Below are positions 1 to 10,568 of a stretch of 64,000 nucleotides of DNA, piece by piece (the stretch's first letter is position 1; each line of letters begins with the position of its first letter). This DNA is from Rhynchonema sp. JSB1_4 (taxonomy: Eukaryota; Nematoda; Chromadorea; Monhysterida; Xyalidae). A model generated the notes under the pieces. That model saw only the letters and a list, made by a program, of their open reading frames with translations. It did no database searches and was not told where the DNA came from. The stretch covers positions 1-64,000 of the forward strand of contig JASAMV010009006.1 of assembly GCA_030248065.1 (NCBI GenBank), read 5' to 3'. A program made the translations under genes and the position numbers.

Positions 1-1203
1 GTCCGAGCGGTATAACGCTCAGCACTGAAGATGAAAGGCCGCGGGTTCAAACATTCACGCGCGCAGCTAACTTTGTTTTATCTTACTAACTTTTAATGAA
101 TTCTGGGTAACATTTTTCAGTTTTTTTCGTGTTTTTATTTGAGATTAATTATTAAGCACAGGTGCGGTTCGCAGTTTATGCGCTGTGATGTCATTCATGA
201 TAAAATACCCACAAGATATTGGTCGCACAATGACTTTATAAGAATTGGTCAAATTTTTTTCCTGAATCGCAAAGCAGGCTGGTGACGGGGCAATGACGTT
301 GCGTTGCTCGATCACACACAAAACACGTAGTAAAGAGAATGTTTCAGACCTGCGGCAACGTGGTTGATCTGCTAGATTATTTTCAGCTGAAAATGTTTTG
401 TGAGAAACACAAATAGCACAATAGTTAAGAGTGACTGAACGTGAAAATCAGGATTGATTTTGATGAATTCTTATATAGTCATTGTGCGACCAATATCAAC
501 TTGTTAATTAAAATTGCTGTTGCTCTCTGACATTCGAAGCTTTTTCCGCATGTATAATTTGACTTTCGTGGGAAAGTTAAATAGTAGTTTTTACGTAACA
601 TTGAATCCAAGATCAGATGCAGCGGCCAACACCAAAGCAATCTGGAGACTGATGTTTGACACTTATTTCGTTGCTGAAGCTGAAGGGACAGGTTGCATGG
701 AAGTTCATTGCACAGCTTTGCTTGGTACTAAACCAACAAGTGCCATTCTCTGAGACGATGCGCAATCAGTGCGCTATAAATGATGGTACCTAGGGTGTCA
801 AATACATACCTGGCGGTAAATTAAAAAAAATAAATAACTTGACAAGTTACCATGTTCCTCAAAAGCATGGACATGCGCGTGGGGCACTGCGTTGGTTTTG
901 TTTCAGTGGTGGGTGAAGACGCAGACACAAGCGTGTCTCCATTGTTAGAACCCCATAGTGAAATCGAAACACAAAATTGGCCTTATGTCACGATAACCAC
1001 CGACTCATATATCCTGCCAAAAAGTACAGCATCCTTAAACTAACCCCCACACCTCATTGCGCTCATGTGCGTTGATTACTTGAGAAAAGTCTGATGGTCG
1101 ACATTTTCTTGGTGTTAGAACCATTGCTTGCCGGAACTGAAAACTTTCTGTGCCTGATTTATCCGGGTTCTCTGTTTGGCGCTTGCGCGATATAAAAGAA
1201 CGA
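1..1203. other. Window start, no recognised gene
   Basis: I recognise no gene here. An ORF at 514-753 (79 codons) has no recognisable domain and no flanking exon. Bases 3-60 look vaguely like the D-arm to T-arm part of a class II tRNA (GAGCGGT, then GCGGGTTCAA), but no closing acceptor stem is visible. At most it is the tail of a tRNA-derived sequence cut by the window edge. Confidence 0.3.
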
Positions 1204-1773
1204 CACAAGAAAAGAAAAATGCCCCAAGGGGCATAAAAGAAATATGGTTCCCTGGCTGACTGGCATAAAAGAACGATACTAGCTTGCACCACTTTGCTGA
1301 TGTTTCATTAGGCACTGGAATAAACGTAAGTGTGTTCTGAGCTGTTTGATACCGAACAGTAGACATTGAACCATATTCCCGGCGCGAACGCTTTTGAACC
1401 AACACCCAGCCGATATCGAAACTTTCGTGCAAACCCACATACGTATTTAGGCAACTGTTTCTTCTTTTCAACCTCACGACGGTAACTGTGCAGTCTTCGG
1501 CTGCGCACGATGGTTCAACAAGGAGAGAAATAAAGAGAATATTGCAATCTTTCAATATCTCCGTGCCCTGTGTCTCTGGTGGCAAGACAGCACGCGCCGG
1601 GAATATGGTTCAATGTCTACTGTTCGGTATCAAACAGCTCAGAACACACTTACGTTTATTCCAGTGCCTAATGAAACATCAGCAAAGTGGTGCAAGCTAG
1701 TATCGTTCTTTTATGCCAGTCAGCCAGGGAACCATATTTCTTTTATGCCCCTTGGGGCATTTTTCTTTCTTGT
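1204..1773. repeat. Foldback element with 180-bp inverted arms
   Basis: The left arm (about 1204-1386) and right arm (about 1593-1773) are nearly perfect reverse complements separated by a 206-bp spacer. Because of the symmetry, the same peptide can be read from both strands. Each arm carries the small palindrome TGCCCCAAGGGGCA at its outer end. The structure resembles a non-autonomous foldback/MITE insertion. No transposase and no clear target-site duplication is seen. Confidence 0.75.
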
Positions 1774-2083
1774 AATCCTATCCACGTGTTACTTGACTTT
1801 CAACTCATTTGGGGTTTCTGCACCGGTCGTGTCAAGTTGTGAAAAAATTCACTTTATTCTGGAACGAAAAGTCGCTCTACCAACAGATAGCGAATCTCTA
1901 AGGAGCTTAACATTTGTACGTGACATATGCTGTCACAGTGCTTTCCAACGATGTATAACACTGCGCTCTGCTGCCCTTCCTTCGGTTGTGTCCCGAGCCC
2001 TTTAATGTCATTGTTGAGGAGGGTTGAGGCAACATTTGGGCACACAGCCCGTTAAGATTACTCATCGTTTTTCTTGACTTATA

Positions 2084-2639
2084 CAGTACCAGCTGCAATT
2101 TTTGGCTGATTGAGGCCTGCGCCTGCAGCGCCTGCAGGCTCAAGAGCCTGCGCAGGCTCAATACAAAAGATAGCAGCCTGCAGAGGCTGCAGGCTCGGCG
2201 CAGGCTTCGCAGGCCCAGTGTATAAGCGGTCGCAGGCGCAGGCTCATGAGCCTGCAGCGCCTGCAGGCTCGGCGGATGCACAGCTGCGCTTGCTTGTTTT
2301 TGTGACATTTAGTCATGTACCTTTTATGGACGGAGTGCGTATTATCGGTGAACGCTGTATAAATGCTTCAAACAACTGAGAAAAACTGAATTAAAATCAT
2401 ATCACAAAGCACAAAAAGTAGCTGTGCATCCGCCGAGCCTGCAGAGCCTGCAGGCGCTGCAGGCTCATGAGCCTGCGCCTGCGACCGCTTATACACTGGG
2501 CCTGCGAAGCCTGCGCCGAGCTTGCAGGCTCTGCAGGCTGCTATGTTTTGTATTGAGCCTGCGCAGGCTCGTGAGCCTGCAGGCGCTGCAGGCTCCGAAG
2601 GCGCAGGCCTCAATCAGCCAAAAATTGCAGCTGGTACTG
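2084..2639. mobile_element. CTGCAGGC-repeat foldback transposon, copy 1
   Basis: The ends are inverted repeats beginning CAGTACCAGCTGCAATTTTT, with a TA dinucleotide on both sides (2082-2083 and 2640-2641). The arms (about 2084-2280 and 2426-2639) are filled with degenerate tandem units such as GCCTGCAGGCTC and GCGCAGGCTC. A spacer of about 140 bp lies between them. No coding capacity is credible: the ORFs here are Ala/Cys/Leu/Arg low-complexity readings of the repeats. A second family member lies at 46517-47188. The TA flank suggests a Tc1/mariner-like mobiliser, which is inference. Confidence 0.8.
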
Positions 2640-3004
2640 TAGTTTATATTGTGTTTTTTGCATCTAAAAGCTTGTAAATACTGGCTGGGCTGTTCGTACT
2701 GGAACCAGCATAAATCTGCGCTCAAGATGGGTCATGCACTCCAACACGAAAGTGCCAGATCTCAGGTGACCGGCCCCAAGTTCTGGATGAAGGTCTTTGG
2801 GCCTGAGCTGATTAAGTTTCATGCGTGCTTCTCTACTCGACCTGCATGAAGTCCCAAAGTCTATCGCACTCTCCGGGTGAGAATGAAATCAGCTCTGCGC
2901 GTGTTTCTTGACCAGCGCATCTGCTATAGTTGTTCTGCTATCTGTTCCGTTTTGACACCTAGTGTGCCCCAAGCGTACTGCACCAATCATCGAATGTGTC
3001 TAAC

Positions 3005-6000
3005 CATATTATTGCCGGTTCCATAGGCCAACATGCCGCCAAAGGTGACGATCGGTGACAGCACGGCGAAATACATGAAGAAGAACGTGGCCAGACATTG
3101 CATGTTGAGACCGTCGGTCCAGTCGGAAAGATAGAACGGCAGTTTTCGACGGATGTCACGCACGAGGCCGCCGAACGGACTGCAATCGTGGAACGGCCGG
3201 TCGTCAGGCAAAAAAAATGAAAACATAATCTTATTGCTCTAACACGTCGTGCTCGGGTTTGCGCACAAAAATACAGCATATGGAAATGGAAGCAACCGAG
3301 CACGTACATAGTTCAGCCACGAGCCCATGAGACGACTTTTTTAAAGCTTGCTTGGCCAGATTTTTAATGCTCCGGTTACACGTGTTTCGAACAGCAAAAG
3401 AAAGAGATTGGGCTGATGAGAGAGAGATGATGACAAGTTCCAGCTGGCTGACCTCAATTTGTTGCGTGCTTACGCGAACAGCAATGTTATTAAACACACA
3501 AATGTTTTGGGCGTCAGAGGGGAATTTACGCACCGAGGTGGAGAGCGTGTTTTTACCAAATACGTGTGTTCTCTTTCTTTCGTTTCCGAATTACGTGGAA
3601 CCGTTACATTACTAGCATCCGCACAAGTCAACTTCAAAAAAGTCGTCTCATGAGCTCGTGGCTGGACTATACTTGATCGGGAACATCCAACTTACCGTCC
3701 CGTTCGCTGCAACGCCGGCGAGTCAGCTTTTGACGTTTCCAGTTCCGGGTCAACATCGTGCACATAGTTCTGTGAGTACTCGGGATTGATCCTTATCTCA
3801 CGGCTCCAAGTTGACGGCGGTAGGACAGTGGACTGAAAAAAGATTGTTTCTTAGAAGATTGTCTGTCCATTTTTTGGATAAGCACATCGCGATACAAACG
3901 CCACCTCTTGGCGAGAGCGAGATAGAATTCTGCCCCTTCAACGCGTATGGTCTGCATATTTGAAACACTCACGGCATCCAAGAACACGTCCATGCCCTCC
4001 ATCAGCTGCTCCTTGCTTTCGCACCCAAATGGCACTTTGGCAAACACCTGAAACGGGTTGGGAGTCGTCAAGAAGTAAGAGGCTTGGTACTTCTAAGGCC
4101 TTACACTTTAGCAACCTAAATGAGGGCAATGCCTAAAAACTTTCAGGTTCAAAATTAAATGATTTGTTATTAAGTTAAGAGGCACACGCCTGATCAGACA
4201 TGAGAGTGGCCAGCGATCGGCCGCATTCGTGATAGTCCTCCGGATGACCTTCAGGACCGATCAACAGGAACACGAAACGGGTCGGGATCGACACCTTAAA
4301 TTGGTTAACAAAACAATCTTTATTTTCTATGAATTGCAGTCGAATAGCTATACTTCGACTTTAACATACATACATACCTCAGTGAGCTCCTTGATCACAA
4401 TGGCTGGCTTGAGACGGACGAAAGCGCAAATGTGCTTCTGCAGGAATTTGGTGCCCCCGACCAGAATGTTCACGGCTTCGCACTCCTTTGGTAGTTTGGC
4501 CATGAAGTGCTTTTTCACCTGGAATTCTCTCAGAACAAGCTTATTTTTTCGATAATGTTAAAAGTGTAGACTTTAACTCAAGTCCTTAAAAATTTAATAA
4601 AACAGACCGTTTCGATGCGCTTCTCCGACTTCTCGTGGTCTTCTGCAGAGAAATATGTTGAAATTGAGCATATTGTTTACACAAAAGCAACCTTAACCCA
4701 ATAACTGAGTTTGCCCAGCAACCTAACACCACTTTACCAAGCCTATCCCTCCCTAAACTTAAAAAACTAAAACCCTACTGTCTTGGATTTGTTACTTTAC
4801 ACGATCAAGAAGGCGTGGCCTGACCAAGAACTGGTATACGCTCATGATCTAAAGCAATGCAAGAGAAAAATTGTGCCTTTTGGCACATCAAACGCTTCAG
4901 TGAACCTCAAAAATACGACAAAACCCTGACTTTCGCCTTCGCCAAATGTCTGCTTGAACAGTGATGCGCCGGTGGTCTTGACCTCCTGGTCGTACTGATG
5001 TTTCTTTGGGCGATCGGTCAACAGCTCGAACACCAGATCTTGCTCGTTCGATTCGAGATGCGGTTTCAGACCGTGACACAGTTTGTCTGCAACATGCGCG
5101 TCGGAAATGTTTCGCATTTTGTTTCTTTATTCGAAAATACACTGAAGGATGTTTTGTAAATCGGCAGCATTACTGCCACAGCAGCATAGAAACCATTTCA
5201 AAGTTAGAGAAAATTTTGATGTTTCGAGCTGAAGCACATCGAAGCTCATCAACATAAACACGGGAGATGGAAATATACATATGTACTTCTTCAACTGATG
5301 CCAAAAAGCACCCAGATATTCGTCGACGTGTCAGACACGCCCTTTAACATCTCAGCGCATTGGACCCATACGAAGTTCCTCGAAGCTCACCACATCATTG
5401 CCTAGTAGCATCACTTGATCAATGGCACCGTGGCTTACTGTAGATCAATCTGACACTTTGGATTACGTTGTAGCCAATTCTCAAGTTTTAGGATCATGTA
5501 CTTTGGTTTAGGCTGAGGCTTGGGAACAACGACAAAAAACAACACGCACCAACGAGTTCCTCAAAGTTCTCGACATCAATATCGAGTAACACGACACCGT
5601 CAGCCAGACAGGTGCTCAGCTGCAGCACACTGACGAGCCCGGGCGTGGCGATGTGCGGTTTCGACCAACGTTTCGAGCCCGGCTCGACCAACTCTTCGTA
5701 CTTCACCCATCTGAACGTTGAGAGCCAATCAATCTTTGCTGCTGTTGTCGCAAAAGACCGGAGTCCGATTTAGATGCTTCAAGACAACATTTCAAATGGT
5801 GATAATGACGTAACAGCGGTGGGCTTTTGTACTATTCTTCTGGTTCTCATGACGCAGGGATGAGTCAATACACTGAGAGTCAAAACCAAACAATAACACG
5901 CAAATATGTGCATACCTGGCAGTTTCGCACCACGTGCCTTCCCGGTACTCCATCATTTCCGTGAACAGCGGTTTCACCGTTCGTACGGCCGAGAACACAC

Positions 6001-6559
6001 GACTTCGTTTGCGAGGGTCCTGACAGATCAATACGGTCAATGTTTAGGCTGCTCTGCTTTGACAAATGCGGAATGTCAAAGTTTCTGCATGTCTGTATAT
6101 AATTTTCTGGTCTAATACAATGGTTACTGCGTGCGGTAACACGCTACAGAGGACGGCACGCTGGGAGTGTTGTCATCGTTCAGCCAGGGATGTTTCCGCA
6201 AAGGTGTTCAGACAACGGCACGATGCGACAAGCAGAAACTTGACTTTCCGCACATGTCTAAACGCTAGTTTCCGCATTCCGCAATACAACACAGTCCAGG
6301 TAAGCGGAAATGTTTACACACTCAGAAGAATCAAATTCTGACATACCATGTCGATCCTTTCATCACCATTGTCATAGGTCGTGTCAAAAGTCACCTTTCC
6401 GCCAATTTTTTCGCTGTCATTAGATGACGTCATAGTTCTTCGACTCTGGAAGCTTAGTCGTGGACTTAGTCTGTCGAGTGATTCCAAATTTCCACGACTG
6501 TTTGTGCGACTTACTCTCAATGGGGTAGTACTGATCCGAATGGGAGTGTAGTCTGCCAT
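3005..6559 (-). CDS. SLC4-family bicarbonate transporter/anion exchanger (5' exons)
   Basis: Exons: 6559-6347, 6019-5916, 5710-5550, 5086-4931, 4642-4608, 4518-4378, 4294-4190, 4047-3973, 3832-3696 and 3179-3005. Together they give 434 in-frame codons with all phases matching. SLC4 proteins exchange or cotransport bicarbonate across membranes. Seen: the cytoplasmic band-3 domain (WxETARWVKYEE and SKRWSKPHIATP, then NILVGGTKFL, AFVRLKPA, PTRFVFLLIGPEGH, FLDASTVLPPS), followed by the PFGGLVRDIRRK junction and the first membrane span (FIYFA/ITFGG-like region, YFAVLSPIVTFGG). The start is the first Met after an in-frame stop. The remaining transmembrane exons are not found in 1-3005, so the gene runs off the left edge or is broken. 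The exon ending at 4190 uses a GC donor. MITE copy A lies in the 3180-3695 intron. Subfamily (AE versus NBC/NDCBE) cannot be assigned. Confidence 0.9.
3307..3669 (+). mobile_element. MITE (AGTCCAGCCACG family), copy A
   Basis: A 363-bp element with inverted ends reading TAGTYCAGCCACGA followed by GCYCATGAGACGACTTTTTT. TA dinucleotides flank it (3305-3306, 3670-3671). It matches 7348-7706 along its whole length in the opposite orientation. It sits inside an SLC4 intron. No transposase is encoded. The TA duplication suggests a Tc1/mariner-type origin. Confidence 0.8.
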
Positions 6560-7347
6560 GTTAAGTATGTGTCTATGTAAGTCTTTTTAAGTTCGGTGCT
6601 AACCGTCTACTTGTTAAACGGGCAAAAGCGTGAATCGGAATATTTTTAATACGCATTATTTTAGACAGCTTGTTCATGTTCTTAAAACCGCATGGAGTTC
6701 CTCACGTGGAAAACATGTGAAATTGACACGTCTTCAAATGGCTAATTCTTACAAATAAATTTTGAAAAAAATTTACAATAAATTGCGAGAGAAGACAAAA
6801 CTGGGAACCAGAGAGCTGATTTCGAGAAAGAAAACTCGTTGCGCTGTGTGTAGAAATTTTTGTCTCACATTAACTAAAGTAATCAAACAATCAGAAAGCC
6901 TAGCTAGTGGTCTGATGTCCCGTCTAATTCGATTATACGAGCCAAAATTGCATGTAATAGTAAAAAGTACAGCGTCGTGTCTGATCTTGCGCGTAAAACA
7001 ATTACAGTATAATGCTTCAAATGCGCAAGGACTCGGCTGGACGGAGGGTTCAGAAAAAAAACACTGCTACCGCGCTTTTTTAACCGTGATCGGTTTGGGG
7101 GTAGTAATGGTTTGTTAACGATATACATACAGTACGTATGTATAACCGTCTCAACCGGCCAGACGCGCGAAAGTTATTCAGAATTACCTGACTATATATG
7201 ACGCGAAAGTGTATAAGTACGTGCAAAACCGTAATAATATCAAGAATTAATTGCACACAGTTGGTGCGTAGCACAAACATAACACAACTCAGTGTTGCAC
7301 CATGGCTGCACTGAAAACTGCGCAGCCAAAGTACGGATGTTTTCGTA
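6560..7347. other. Region upstream of SLC4, no gene
   Basis: No coding family is recognised. The 118-codon ORF at 6762-7118 has no domain signature and no companion exon. SLC4 5' untranslated and promoter sequence presumably lies at the left end, but I see no diagnostic motif. Confidence 0.3.
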
Positions 7348-7706
7348 TAAGTCCAGCCACGAACTCATGAGACGACTTATTTTGAAGTTGACTTGAACGG
7401 ATCCAATAATGTTCCGGTTCCACGTATTTCGGAAATGAAAGAAAGAGAAACGCATGTATTTTAAAAAACACGCTCTCCACCTCGGTGCGTTAATTCCCTT
7501 TTGACTCCCAAAACATTTGTGTGTTGAACGACGTTGCTGTTCGCGTGAGCACGCAACAAATTGAGGTCAGCCAGCTGGAAGTTGTCATCATGTCCCTCGG
7601 CCCAATCTCTTTCTTTTGTGTGCAAAATCCCGTGTAACCGGCCCATTTTTGAATCTGGCCAAGCAAGCTTCAAAAAGAGTCGTCTCATGAGCGAGTGGCT
7701 GGACTA
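7348..7706 (-). mobile_element. MITE (AGTCCAGCCACG family), copy B
   Basis: A 359-bp reverse-orientation copy of the element at 3307-3669, sharing both termini and interior. Its inverted ends are TA(A/G)GTCCAGCCAC. Flanking TA dinucleotides at 7346-7347 and 7707-7708 fit a TA target duplication. Divergence from copy A is moderate by eye. Confidence 0.8.
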
Positions 7707-7708
7707 TA

Positions 7709-9974
7709 CTGTGCCTTTTCCTTCAAAGCTGTCAGAATTTGGTCGAGTTTTTACGCATTAGAACGACTCAGTTTTAATAGTGGAAAATTGTTTATGGCTG
7801 AACTTTAGCACATGACTTTTGTATAGCTCTGCCTGAGCGAAAAGCAGTTTTAACCATACCAGACAAGTGAAAACTGATACCGAGCTACAGTTTCCGCGCA
7901 GTGTAATAAACAACATTAAAATTGGCAAACGTAATGAGTTTGCGATAGTTATATATTTCATTGACCATCACAAAACATGCCAAATGGAGCTGATTCTGCT
8001 CGCCAATAGTTCAGTTCGCAAAAAAGTTGGATAAATGAGTGTGTTATTTGTCAAAAATTAATGACTGACACATTGTAAACTGAGCACAGTGCAAAAGCAC
8101 AAGGCGCAGATTATGTAGTTATAACAAATTTTAAAATCAATTGGACGTAACGCGTCCTGTCTCAAACCATATTCCAGCTGAGTGTTCATGGTTTACATAG
8201 TTGCCATGTAACTCGAACACATAAAATTTTAGACTGCTGCTGTTTGATTGTAAGGTTTAAAAAAGTGTGGGCCGAAAATTCCAACACCACCCGCCTGGTG
8301 TGTGTGCTGCAACCGGTTTAATTCCTTTGAAGACGACTCCCGTTTTTTTTGGTGAGCTTCATTATTCAAAACCGTAAACATATTTTTATTTACTCATGCA
8401 TCCGTTTTGCCAGGGTAGGGAGCTTTGCTGCGCTTAGACACCATTTTTTTACGTTTTTATGTTGACGGATATCCACGCAAATAATTTTACGTAACAAACG
8501 CCAGTGCCCGGGTTCCAGGTATAAGTAGAATTTTATTCATATTCAACAAATAAACTGGTACAACTGGTACACGTGTAGAACAAGAATCAAATTTGTACGT
8601 ATCATGTCAGTAGCTGACCCTAATGTAGGTTAAAAGGCACTCACTTAACAAGAGGAAACAACTACAAACGTTAAAGTTCGATCAAGCCGCTTCACCCCAA
8701 ATGAGCTCCTTGGGGCTCATTTGGAATTAATTTTTTCGATTTCTTCATGTTATATTACGAGGTTTTGCTCAGAATATGTGCGCTCTGCAGTAAGTTTTTT
8801 TGCGTGTACATTCATTGTAGATTTGTGGGCAAGCAGCAGTGCATACAGAGTAACAATGATTTGAAAGCAGCGTGATCAATTTTCAGTATACCATGCAGAT
8901 GCAACGATTCTTTCATTCTGCAACAGGATCCCAGTTAAACCCCCATTGTAGGCCTACACTATATTTGGGATAAACTTTTAGTTTCGAAATTTCAAAACAG
9001 ACGCTTATCCTAAATAAGCCCACACGGGGCGTAATCGAAACTTCTCCCGCAAGATACAATGACAATATATCCCTCTTCGACTCAGGTATCTTTACGTGGC
9101 GGCTTTATGCTACGACCATTGGTGAAGCATCAACCAGCTGCCTTAATCCAACAGAAAAGTCACCGGAACTTGTGTAGATTATTCTAATGTATGCCGCTTG
9201 GGAAAAGATTGTGAATTGGCACTGTATATGGATGAACACTGCACAGTATGTACACTTACATGTTACTCGTTGATTTGACTTGTGTCAACTGCTAATTCTG
9301 GAATATTCACACAGCATAAAGAGCGAATTAAAAGAACTTCAAGGGCAAGTCGCACGACTATGGTTGGGATATGAGCTTGCCAAGAAAGAAAAGCTCTCGA
9401 GACTCTACACTGTGAAACATTAACAGTAGCTAATCTGGTCTATAACGTTTCGAACCCAAGTCGTATAGGCCCAACAATGGTCACACACTTGACTTCCCTC
9501 CAAACTAGCTGCAAGCCCGTACATGTCTACCTAATGTTTAACTGCCCTACACATCATCCAGTATTTGCGCGTTTCTGCCGCGTAGTGTGGTGTCGATGCA
9601 CCAGCCAGTTCCACACCTTGGCAGCCTTACTCCTCCACAATCTCTTGTGTGGCGATTGACTATCATCCGAATTGCGACTGTTCTGGGTGGAAGAACTAGT
9701 ATTCCGATGGACATGTTTCGGTCGGGTGCTAGCTGAGCGTTGAAGGGCACGCGGGATGTTGATCGCACTGCTTTGCGAACTGCTTTGGTTGCCTGCGAAC
9801 GTATGTATAAACGCGTCATGTGTGTTGTAGCATAGCGCATGATATAAGTATGAGATTTAGGCAACTACTGTATGTATCTGCGCCGAGACCCTGCGTGTTA
9901 TGTCAGCCAGCGAGCTGCTTACGTATGCATGGTATATTCGCACAAAACAAATCGATAACGCAGCCATCTGCCGG
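7709..9974. other. Intergenic, no recognised gene
   Basis: No gene is recognised. 8697-8727 holds a small GAGCTCCTTGGGGCTC-type hairpin, and 8940-9030 shares a short segment (TTTGGGATAA, later AAAACAGACGC) with 26725-26790. This hints at another degraded dispersed repeat. Longer ORFs such as 9547-9864 have no signature. Confidence 0.3.
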
Positions 9975-10222
9975 GCTGAGACACTGGGTGGAATTTTCGA
10001 AACCGTGTAAACGTCAGTGGGTGTAAAGGTCGGCGTACGATCGGTCGAAAAAGCTTGGTCGGTTGTAAGCTCGATGTAAACATGAAACGTTGCCTGCTGT
10101 TAACGTGGAATGTTTCATGTTTACACCGAGCTGCACCGGCAGAGCTTTCGATCGATCCTACACCGATGATTACGCCCAACTGACGTTTGCACGGTTTCGA
10201 ACATACCACCCACTACCGTGTG
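9975..10222. repeat. Short foldback element (TTTCGAAACCGTGTAA family)
   Basis: Two arms of about 100 bp (around 9986-10087 and 10108-10210) are imperfect reverse complements meeting near 10098, where ATGAAACGTTG faces GGAATGTTTCAT. The terminal motif TTTTCGAAACCGTGTAA is shared with the larger foldback at about 42045-43390. No protein is encoded; overlapping ORFs on both strands mirror each other because of the symmetry. Confidence 0.7.
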
Positions 10223-10568
10223 TCGTGTTTACACGCTTTTTGTTTATACATCAGGCAATGAAACAAGCCATGGCTTTGAAAATGCGAATTTTAACCCGAA
10301 TCTTACTCGTTCTGCGACTGAATGTGCGACTGATGGATGAGCGCGTGCGATGGAACAGCCGGCTTTCGGACAAACCCAAACCGAATCGCGACGACTGCCT
10401 GCAATCAAATTATGCCAGTCCGGACAATCAACCAATCAAACAATTATAGTTGATCAATCAAATGAAGATTGAACAAATGAATAATGAATTAGTTAAATTG
10501 GTAATCGATCGAATAATCCATCAACTTTTGATCGATCAACTCAATCCATTACTTATTCATTCAATCAA

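Noticed and set aside
2110..2640. CRISPR-like array
   Set aside because: Units are irregular and arranged as inverted arms with no spacers, in a eukaryotic genome.
3793..3972. Extension of the SLC4 exon past 3973
   Set aside because: The open frame continues, but GTGAGT at 3972 and the acceptor at 3833 give FLDA-STVLPPS, which matches the family; the read-through does not.
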